From Deltaproteobacteria bacterium (GTDB lineage: Bacteria > Desulfobacterota > Syntrophia > Syntrophales > Smithellaceae): a DNA stretch of 8,247 nucleotides. Both the position numbers and the translations under genes were made by a program. Position 1 is the first letter of the stretch, and the number at the start of each line of letters is the position of its first letter. Shown here piece after piece: positions 1 through 5,346 of this stretch. The stretch lies in assembly GCA_011046295.1 (NCBI GenBank), contig DSAV01000180.1:1-8247 (forward strand). Reading direction: 5' to 3'. The notes beneath the pieces were generated by a model. It had not been told where the DNA came from and searched no databases. It saw only the letters and a list, made by a program, of their open reading frames with translations.

Positions 1-1099
1 AATATTAAAAGAGGACATCGGCAAAAGTTAAAGCAGGGACTTTGGCCCCAAATGGCTCCTCTTGGCTACCTCAATAACAGAGAAACAAAACAGATTTATG
101 TTGACGAAGAAAAGGCGAAGTTTATCAAAAAGGCATTTGAGACCTATACCACTGGAAAATATACACTTAAAGAACTCCGGAAGATTATCAATGGACTTGG
201 TTTACGCGGGCGGCGAGATAGAATGCTTTCCACTTCAAATTATCAATATCTTTTACAAAATCCGTTTTATTACGGATTGATAAGGTATAACGACGAATAT
301 TTTGAAGGAAAGCACGAACCGATTATTTCAAAGAAACTTTTTGACAGAGTGCAAGAAGTGATGAAGCAAAAGAGCAAACCGCAAAAAGCGGACAAGATGA
401 AATTTTTTCTTTATCGCGGATTATTCAAATGCGGGGAGTGTGGCTATACCATAACCGCTGACAAAAAGATAAAGCCAAGCGGGAAATCATACACTTACTA
501 CTATTGCACTAAGAAAAACCCAAGCCACAAATGTAGCCAAAATGTTTTTACCAGAGAAGAAAAAATTTCATCTCAAATTAACGAAGCAATACAAAAAGTT
601 TCTTTGCCTGATGATTGGGCTGAAAAAATGCTGAATGAGCTTGAAAAAGAGAAAAATGAGAAAGCCCAATCATCGCACTTTTTTGCTCAAAAGATAGAAA
701 GCGAAATTAAGGAAATTGACGAGAAACTGGAAAAGCTGATGAACGCCTATCTCGAAAACGCCTTAAACCTTGCCGAATACCGAGAAGCCAAAAACAAACT
801 CGTCAATCAAAAGCAAGTTTTGAAAGACAAACTGAACGCTTTTGAGCAAAAAAGCAATAATCGGTTCGAACTCGCCGCCAAATTCATAAATACCGTAAAA
901 CAAGCCGAAATTATTGCTTTGCAAGAAAATCCCGAACAGGGTCGGGATTTTCTAAAAAAGATTGGTTCGAACTTCCGTTTGAGCAGGCAGAAATTGTTTT
1001 TGGATTTCAAAAATCCCTTCAAAATCACGGCGGAAGCTGAGCCCGAGCGAAGCGAGGGCGAGGCAACAACCCTCAAAAACGCTGAAATTGTAAACTGGC
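1..1099 (+). mobile_element. Right end of an integrated element carrying the serine recombinase, inserted at a tRNA-Ser 3' end
   Basis: This is an inference. A recombinase gene abuts the 3' end of a tRNA gene, its frame lacks a stop until it has crossed the tRNA, and the recombinase region is richer in A and T than the tadA, btuF and dehydrogenase genes. The element/host boundary is placed near the tRNA 3' end (the CCA lies at 1096-1098), but the exact crossover cannot be seen because the other end is outside the window. A direct repeat of part of the tRNA 3' end at the far end would confirm it. The alternative is an old remnant in which only the recombinase is left. Confidence 0.45.
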
Positions 1100-1338
1100 G
1101 GAGAGAGGGGGATTCGAACCCCCGTGAGAGCTTTTGGCCCCCAAATCGATTTCGAGTCGATCCCGTTACGACCACTTCGGTATCTCTCCGCTATTTCTTA
1201 CCTTGCCGACGCGGGCGCGGATGTTACTCTCTTTTGGCGAAAAAATCTACTCAAAATTTCCCCGCATTGTTCGCTCAGAATTCCTGCGGTTATGTCCACC
1301 TGATGATTAAGCCGTTCATCCTTGAGGATATTGTATAG
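1..1338 (+). CDS. Large serine recombinase, 3' part (5' end outside window; C-terminus reads through a tRNA gene)
   Basis: The frame is open from base 1, so the gene begins upstream and the Met codon at 52 is internal. The first visible residues (NIKRGHRQKLKQG, then APLGYLNN) match the junction between the resolvase catalytic domain and the 'Recombinase' DNA-binding domain of large serine recombinases. The catalytic Ser domain is not in view. Counting from Met 52, the Recombinase domain covers about residues 1-105. A zinc beta-ribbon follows with C127, C130, C152 and C161, and then a Lys/Glu-rich coiled coil at about 190-275. Such enzymes integrate and excise mobile elements. The authentic protein probably ends near residue 325-345. 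Beyond that the frame crosses a tRNA-Ser gene on the other strand (the WRREGDSNPR signature) and enters the tadA 3' end, stopping at 1336-1338. The family call is firm; the true C-terminus is not. Confidence 0.88.
   Translation, partial: NIKRGHRQKLKQGLWPQMAPLGYLNNRETKQIYVDEEKAKFIKKAFETYTTGKYTLKELRKIINGLGLRGRRDRMLSTSNYQYLLQNPFYYGLIRYNDEYFEGKHEPIISKKLFDRVQEVMKQKSKPQKADKMKFFLYRGLFKCGECGYTITADKKIKPSGKSYTYYYCTKKNPSHKCSQNVFTREEKISSQINEAIQKVSLPDDWAEKMLNELEKEKNEKAQSSHFFAQKIESEIKEIDEKLEKLMNAYLENALNLAEYREAKNKLVNQKQVLKDKLNAFEQKSNNRFELAAKFINTVKQAEIIALQENPEQGRDFLKKIGSNFRLSRQKLFLDFKNPFKITAEAEPERSEGEATTLKNAEIVNWRREGDSNPRESFWPPNRFRVDPVTTTSVSLRYFLPCRRGRGCYSLLAKKSTQNFPALFAQNSCGYVHLMIKPFILEDIV
1041..1059. repeat. 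Quasi-palindromic GC-rich hairpin inside the recombinase 3' end
   Basis: The 19 bases gcccgagcgaagcgagggc can fold as GCCC/GGGC plus GC/GC around a GAA loop, with a tandem G-A mismatch between the stems. In frame it encodes the low-complexity stretch PERSEGE, which looks unlike the protein on either side. It lies about 40 bases beyond the tRNA CCA on the tRNA strand, so it could act as a processing or termination hairpin for the tRNA transcript, or be a small dispersed repeat carried by the element. Confidence 0.4.
1096..1189 (-). tRNA. tRNA-Ser, anticodon CGA, with encoded CCA
   Basis: On the minus strand, a 7-bp acceptor stem GGAGAGA/TCTCTCC is followed by discriminator G and an encoded CCA (1096-1098). 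The D stem is CCG/CGG. The anticodon stem is ATCGA/TCGAT with loop CTCGAAA, giving anticodon CGA at 1152-1154, which reads UCG codons. A long variable arm (TGGGGGC/GCTCTCA around a CAAA-type loop) marks a class II serine tRNA. The T arm is GGGGG-TTCGAAT-CCCCC. All arms pair, so the gene looks functional. It lies 8 bases downstream of tadA in the same direction and its 3' end faces the recombinase gene. Confidence 0.97.
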
Positions 1339-1689
1339 AGAAACAACCGCGCCGTTTTTCGGGTCACGCGCGCCGAAAACGACCCGGGATAAACGAACCT
1401 GAATAATAGCGCCGGCGCACATAACGCAGGGCTCCAGTGTCACATAAAGCGACGCATTTGTAAGGCGATAGTTGCCTATGACTTCGGCCGCTTTTCGCAA
1501 TGCCAGCATTTCCGCGTGGGCCGAAGGATCATTATTCATAATCGGGGAATTATGGGCGCTCGCTAAAATTACTCCATTACTTACCACAACTGCGCCTACC
1601 GGTACTTCATCCGCGTCGAAAGCTTTACGCGCTTCGTCCAACGCCAGGTTCATATACTCTTCATCTGTTTTCATGTTATTGTTTTTCAC
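1198..1689 (-). CDS. tadA: tRNA-specific adenosine deaminase
   Basis: TadA deaminates the wobble adenosine of tRNA-Arg(ACG) to inosine, allowing it to read CGU, CGC and CGA codons. The 163-residue protein has the zinc cytidine/deoxycytidylate-deaminase fold. The HAE motif sits at about residues 58-60 (zinc His and proton-shuttle Glu), and PCVMCAGAI at about 87-95 supplies the two zinc Cys residues. EVPVGAVVV and the ARDPKNGAV segment are typical of the family. Length is normal. The GTG start at 1689 is preferred because a GGTGAG Shine-Dalgarno-like sequence lies 6 bases upstream; the in-frame ATG at 1674 has none. The gene is followed after 8 bases by tRNA-Ser(CGA), probably on the same transcript. 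Its upstream region is shared with a divergent TonB-family gene; a weak TTGTCA element (1739-1744, minus strand) lies there without a well-spaced -10. Confidence 0.95.
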   Translation of the reverse strand: MKNNNMKTDEEYMNLALDEARKAFDADEVPVGAVVVSNGVILASAHNSPIMNNDPSAHAEMLALRKAAEVIGNYRLTNASLYVTLEPCVMCAGAIIQVRLSRVVFGARDPKNGAVVSLYNILKDERLNHQVDITAGILSEQCGEILSRFFRQKRVTSAPASAR

Positions 1690-1770
1690 AAAACACTCAC
1701 CCTCGCAAAACGGAATTTAGCATTTCATGATTGCAAAGTGACAAATTCCTAAGTTATTGTTATCATATTG

Positions 1771-1799
1771 TTGATTTTGTGGCAAATGCCGTATATGAT
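1771..1799 (+). promoter_or_regulatory. Candidate sigma-70 promoter for the TonB-family/btuF-like genes
   Basis: TTGATT (1771-1776) and TATGAT (1794-1799) are separated by exactly 17 bases, each matching the consensus at four or five positions. A transcript would begin near 1806, about 40-65 bases before the candidate start codons of the following plus-strand gene. It lies in the 156-base intergenic region between divergent tadA and the TonB-family gene. Confidence 0.5.
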
Positions 1800-1869
1800 T
1801 CAAATTGCAGGCGATATGCGCGCCGTTTATTTTGTTTAATTCGGGGTGAGTATTAACGGGAAAAAAGAT

Positions 1870-2439
1870 ATGGGATCCAAAAAAGCCATATTATTGCCAG
1901 TTGTCGTATCGTTCGTCATACACATTTCGCTAATCACGGTGACGGGAGTGGTTGATTTGCGCCAAAGCGTCCGGGATGTGGAAATATTAAGCGTTAGCAT
2001 AGAAGAGATTTACCCCGAAGCAACTCTTGATGAAGCTGAAGAAGAATTCGAGGAGAAAAGCTCTTACAGCGACGAAGAGGACAAAGAGAAAGTTGCTATT
2101 GACGACGGCTGGCGGGAAGACACGGTAGAGCTGGGTAGTCTTGATGTAAAGTACGCCGAGTACCTGAAAAGCGTCAAAAGAAAAATTTTAATAATTTGGC
2201 AATACCCCCCGAAGGCGTATGAGCGCAATGAAGAAGGAAACGTCACTGTAAGATTGTCCGTTGATGCCGACGGTACGCTGGCCAGAACAATTCTCCTTTC
2301 TTCTTCCGGTTCGCTTGTTCTGGACAGCTCTACGCTGAATGTAGTCAAGGCAGCCGCGCCCTATGACCCTTTGCCCGGGTATTATAATTTATCCCGCTTA
2401 CACATTATCGCGTCTTTTCGCTACCGCATCAGAAGCTGA
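1870..2439 (+). CDS. TonB-family C-terminal domain protein
   Basis: The protein is 189 residues from ATG 1870. A short Lys-containing N-terminus precedes one hydrophobic membrane anchor (about residues 6-28, ILLPVVVSFVIHISLITV). A strongly acidic linker follows (about 50-80), in place of the usual Pro/Lys-rich TonB spacer. The C-terminal TonB domain runs from about residue 95 to the end, with the family pattern WQYPPKAYERNEEG, VDADGTL, SSSGSLVLDSSTL and AAAPYDPLP. TonB-type proteins couple the inner-membrane proton motive force to outer-membrane receptors; short ones may serve other envelope roles. ATG 1870 is preferred because GGGA lies 8-9 bases upstream. GTG 1846 is an in-frame alternative adding 8 residues but with no usable ribosome site. 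ExbB/ExbD are not in view. The downstream neighbour suggests a link to cofactor uptake. Confidence 0.85.
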   Translation: MGSKKAILLPVVVSFVIHISLITVTGVVDLRQSVRDVEILSVSIEEIYPEATLDEAEEEFEEKSSYSDEEDKEKVAIDDGWREDTVELGSLDVKYAEYLKSVKRKILIIWQYPPKAYERNEEGNVTVRLSVDADGTLARTILLSSSGSLVLDSSTLNVVKAAAPYDPLPGYYNLSRLHIIASFRYRIRS

Positions 2440-2493
2440 TGATTACGGAAATGTTCGGGTTTCTTCTTTGGGGAAAATCACACAGGAATATTT

Positions 2494-3408
2494 ATGAAAC
2501 AGGCATTTAAAAATACAGTTGCAGCTTTTTTGCTGGCGCTTGTCGCTTTTTTTACGGCTTTTTCCCCGGCCATATCACCTGCCCGGGAAGTCACGGACGA
2601 AACGGGGCGCAAGGTAAGGATAGCGCCGTTCCCGCAGCGCATAGTATCACTCGCACCCGGCATCACGGAAACACTTTACGCGCTTGAGCTTGAAGACAAC
2701 ATAGCCGGAGTGACGACATTTTGTGATTGGCCGAAACACGCGAAGGATAAGGAGAAAGTTGGCGGATTTACCAATCCTTCCATTGAAAAAATCGTTTCTT
2801 TAAACCCGGATTTGATTCTTGCCACAGCTGATGGCAACAGAAAAGATACGGTGTATAAGCTCGAAAGACTCGGATTGCCTGTTTATGTCATAAATCCATC
2901 AGATTCCCGCGGCATAATGGAAAGTATTTTGCGCATTGGTGAAATTACAGACAGAAGACAACAAGCGGACGCATTGACTACTGATTTGCAAAAACGCTTG
3001 AATTATATTGCCGGGCAAACAAAATCAAAAAATAAACCGCGCGTTTTTTTTCAACTTGGCCTGGAGCCGGTAATCAGCGCGGGCGCGGGAACCTTAATCA
3101 ATGAGGCAATCGAAATGGCCGGCGGCGTTAACATCGCCAGGCTCAGCGCCACCCGCTATCCTCGCTACAGTGCGGAAGGCATCATGGCCGGCAAGCCGGA
3201 TATAATTCTTTTTGCGCCCATGACCGGTAACAAGGAGCTTGCGGCGGTAAAAAATTTATGGAAAAAAATTGACGAGATACCGGCGATAAAAAATGGCAGA
3301 ATTTATCCCATTGATATTGATTTAATCAGCCGGGCATCTCCGCGTATCGTCGACGCGATAGAGCAAATGGCGCTGATTTTTCATCCGGAAATAAAAATAG
3401 GAAAGTAG
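2494..3408 (+). CDS. BtuF-like periplasmic substrate-binding protein of a cobalamin/metal-chelate ABC transporter
   Basis: The protein is 304 residues with a signal peptide: Lys-containing n-region, hydrophobic core about 9-24, and likely cleavage after SPA at residue 30. The mature part is a class III (TroA/BtuF-like) binding protein. RKVRIAPFPQRIVSLAPGITETLYAL (in pieces, about 39-64), GVTTFCDWP (72-80), VGGFTNPSIEKIVSLNPDLI and the LGLPVYVINP segment are hallmarks of the BtuF branch. The second lobe starts near residue 182 and includes GAGTLINEAIEMAGG. Family members deliver vitamin B12, haem or ferric siderophores to BtuCD-type permeases; the substrate cannot be decided here. AGGA at 2484-2487, 6 bases before the ATG, fixes the start. 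The gene follows the TonB-family gene by 54 bases, so co-transcription is likely. No permease or ATPase gene follows, because the next gene is convergent. Confidence 0.88.
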   Translation: MKQAFKNTVAAFLLALVAFFTAFSPAISPAREVTDETGRKVRIAPFPQRIVSLAPGITETLYALELEDNIAGVTTFCDWPKHAKDKEKVGGFTNPSIEKIVSLNPDLILATADGNRKDTVYKLERLGLPVYVINPSDSRGIMESILRIGEITDRRQQADALTTDLQKRLNYIAGQTKSKNKPRVFFQLGLEPVISAGAGTLINEAIEMAGGVNIARLSATRYPRYSAEGIMAGKPDIILFAPMTGNKELAAVKNLWKKIDEIPAIKNGRIYPIDIDLISRASPRIVDAIEQMALIFHPEIKIGK

Positions 3409-3420
3409 ACTGAAGGTGAA

Positions 3421-3438
3421 GCCCCGTTATAGCGGGGC
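3421..3438. terminator. Possible bidirectional terminator hairpin between convergent genes
   Basis: GCCCCGT-TATA-GCGGGGC forms a 7-bp stem (one T-G wobble) with a 4-base loop, 12 bases after the btuF-like stop and 45 bases beyond the convergent beta-CASP stop. Neither side has a clear run of T, so it is at best a weak intrinsic terminator. No other hairpin of this strength lies in this 74-base gap. Confidence 0.4.
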
Positions 3439-3482
3439 GAAATCCCGCGAATTGCCGGACTGAAGATGTAACACTGAACCTC

Positions 3483-5093
3483 TTAAATATCAGTTTTTAT
3501 CTCATCCATATTCATGTTCATTTCTTCCAGCGCGTCTCTTATTTCCATTTGCCTGCCCAAAGGAAGAGACTCTATTTCATTTTTGAGTTTTTTAATGTCT
3601 GATATCTTTGATTCCAGCGCGCCGATTACATTATTCCAGTCAACACTCAAATATTCAACCGCTGGTTTCTTTATTTCTTTAACTTCCGCTTTTGGCTTCA
3701 GCAATATTTCCTCCTGGTAATCGGGAATCGTCACATCAAAGCCCAGTTTTTCTCTCACCAGTGCGGCCAGAGTTTCTTGCGCGGAATATTCCCCGTGGAC
3801 TAAAAAAACCGGCATTTTTTTGTTGGTAAAATTCCTGAGCCAATCTAAAAGCTGGGTTTGTCCGGCATGCGCGGAAAAACCGCCGATAGTCCAAATTTTT
3901 GCTTTTACCGCGATGTCATCGTTAAAGATGCGTATTTTTTTGACGCCTTCAACAATACGGCGTCCTGGCGTGCCTTGGGCCTGATAGCCCACAAACACGA
4001 TGCTTGCTCCGGGGCGCCATAAGTTATGCCGCAGGTGATGCTTTATCCTGCCGGCGTTACACATGCCGCTGGCCGAAATGACTATTGCCGAACCTTTCAT
4101 TTCGTTAATTTGCATGGACTGCTCGGTGCTTAACGAAAACTGAAGCTGCGGTAGATTCAAAGGGTCATCTCCGCTTTTGATAATGCGGCGAGTGTCTTTG
4201 TCCATGTATGAATGATAGAGGCGGAATATTTCCGTTGCTTTTATTGCCAGAGGGCTGTCGAGATATACAGGCAAGTCTTTGGGTAGTCTCCCCTGTTCAT
4301 TGAGTAAATATAATGAATAGAGCATTTCCTGCGTTCTTTCCACAGCGAAAGCGGGGATAATTATTTTTTCTCCCCGTGAATAGCTGTAGTCAATTGCATC
4401 GAACAATTCTTCCAGGCTTTCCTCTTCGCCTTTGTGATTGCGGTCGCCGTAAGTCGATTCGATAAAGAGAAAATCCGCCTGGTCTATCGTCTTAGGATCT
4501 TCCACCATTAGCTGATGCCTTCTTCCGATATCACCGGTAAAGACCAGTTTGCTAGTTGTGCCATTTTCTTCAATGAATATTTCCACAATCGCCGCTCCCA
4601 GGATATGGCCTGCGTCCTGAAAGTTGACTGTTATTCCATCGGCGGGGCTGAATGACTGGTTATAAGTTTTCTGCTTTATTAATTGAGCGACGGCTTCGGC
4701 ATCTTTTTTAGTGTAAAGAGGTGAAACATCGGAGGCGTTGCCGCGGCGCTGCAATCTTTTCCTTTTCCAGCCCGCTTCCGTCTCCTGAATATGGGCGCTG
4801 TCCAGAAGCAGGATTTTCACCAAATCGCCGGTAGGTTCGGTTAAATAAACCGGGCCGCGAAATCCCTTTTTCACCACCCGCGGCAGAAGGCCCGAATGAT
4901 CAATGTGAGCGTGGGTGATCAGAAAAAAATCCATACGTTCAGGTTCGTATATATCGGTATCCCAGTTACGCTTTTCTATTTGAGCGTTTCCCTGGTGCAT
5001 GCCGCAATCAACAGCAAATCTTGCATTATCCGTTTCAATAACAAAACAAGAGCCGGTTACGGCTCTTGCTGCTCCGAGAAATTTAATTTTCAT
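3483..5093 (-). CDS. Metallo-beta-lactamase/beta-CASP family RNase-like protein with RMMBL domain
   Basis: The protein is 536 residues and resembles the bacterial YsgA/CPSF73-type beta-CASP nucleases, which cut or trim RNA with two zinc ions. Visible motifs are HAHIDH (61-66), the metal-ligand His in DAGHILG (H163), TGDIGR (D188), beta-CASP motif A at IESTYGD (211-217), PAFAVERTQEML (247-258), SASGMCNAGRIKHHL with its His residues (340-354), GGFSAHAGQ (H409) and VHGE (H433). All expected metal and catalytic residues are present, so it should be active. About 75 extra residues after the RMMBL domain are charged and probably helical. ATG 5093 is preferred: GGGAG lies 7-8 bases upstream. A TTG 12 bases earlier is less likely. 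It lies 55 bases downstream of a small Lys-rich gene in the same direction, with no obvious terminator between them. RNA is the inferred substrate. Confidence 0.93.
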   Translation of the reverse strand: MKIKFLGAARAVTGSCFVIETDNARFAVDCGMHQGNAQIEKRNWDTDIYEPERMDFFLITHAHIDHSGLLPRVVKKGFRGPVYLTEPTGDLVKILLLDSAHIQETEAGWKRKRLQRRGNASDVSPLYTKKDAEAVAQLIKQKTYNQSFSPADGITVNFQDAGHILGAAIVEIFIEENGTTSKLVFTGDIGRRHQLMVEDPKTIDQADFLFIESTYGDRNHKGEEESLEELFDAIDYSYSRGEKIIIPAFAVERTQEMLYSLYLLNEQGRLPKDLPVYLDSPLAIKATEIFRLYHSYMDKDTRRIIKSGDDPLNLPQLQFSLSTEQSMQINEMKGSAIVISASGMCNAGRIKHHLRHNLWRPGASIVFVGYQAQGTPGRRIVEGVKKIRIFNDDIAVKAKIWTIGGFSAHAGQTQLLDWLRNFTNKKMPVFLVHGEYSAQETLAALVREKLGFDVTIPDYQEEILLKPKAEVKEIKKPAVEYLSVDWNNVIGALESKISDIKKLKNEIESLPLGRQMEIRDALEEMNMNMDEIKTDI

Positions 5094-5148
5094 TTTAGCT
5101 CCCAACCAACGGGAAATTTCCGCTTGATAAATTTTTTATTCAGTTATA

Positions 5149-5250
5149 TTACTTGCCCAGTTTTTTCAACCTTTTGGCCTCTTTTTTTTCTTTTGCCGTT
5201 TTGGATGGTTTTTTCTTCGCGTCTTTCTTTATATCTTGCGATTTAGACAA
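5149..5250 (-). CDS. Small Lys-rich basic protein, 33 residues
   Basis: A minus-strand frame starts at TTG 5250, preceded 7 bases upstream by a perfect GGGAGG ribosome site (5258-5263), and ends with TAA. The product begins MSKSQDIKKDAKKKPSKT and ends KRLKKLGK. It is about 45% Lys, has no hydrophobic segment, and contains KKKPSKTAKEKK, the layout of short conserved Lys-rich hypothetical proteins that I recall from proteobacteria. It should be cytoplasmic and could bind RNA, DNA or ribosomes, but no function is established. A well-formed promoter with an embedded palindrome lies just upstream (5286-5314), and the beta-CASP RNase gene follows after 55 bases, so the two are probably co-transcribed. 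A second in-frame TTG at 5256 is only one base from the ribosome site and is unlikely. The A-rich sequence could mimic such a frame, but the ribosome site and promoter argue it is real. Confidence 0.72.
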   Translation of the reverse strand: MSKSQDIKKDAKKKPSKTAKEKKEAKRLKKLGK

Positions 5251-5285
5251 ATTCAATCCTCCCTTAAGAACGAATATTTTGTGTA

Positions 5286-5314
5286 AATATAACCAAAGTA
5301 CTTACTTTGGTCAA
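5286..5314 (-). promoter_or_regulatory. Sigma-70-type promoter of the small Lys-rich gene and probably the beta-CASP gene
   Basis: On the minus strand TTGACC (5309-5314) and TATATT (5286-5291) are each one base off consensus and are spaced by exactly 17 bases. Transcription would begin near 5279, leaving a leader of about 29 bases that contains the GGGAGG site before the TTG start at 5250. It lies just downstream of the acyl-CoA dehydrogenase stop, so the small gene can be expressed independently. Confidence 0.65.
5292..5311. repeat. Perfect 8-bp inverted repeat filling the promoter spacer; candidate operator
   Basis: ACCAAAGT-ACTT-ACTTTGGT is a perfect 20-base dyad lying between and slightly overlapping the -35 and -10 elements. 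A repressor dimer bound here would block RNA polymerase, as with TetR- or MarR-type operators. It is also placed to be a terminator for the upstream dehydrogenase gene, but no T-run follows on the minus strand. No regulator gene is in the window. Confidence 0.5.
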
Positions 5315-5346
5315 ATGCTTTTATTCCCTCTGTTCATTATCATTGT

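Noticed and set aside
807..1175. 122-codon minus-strand open frame across the recombinase 3' end and tRNA
   Set aside because: It lies antisense to a recognisable recombinase and inside a tRNA gene, and has no ribosome site or domain.
5112..5121. 10-base palindrome GGAAATTTCC between the small gene and the beta-CASP gene
   Set aside because: It is too short to be distinguished from chance and has no loop or T-run to make it a terminator.
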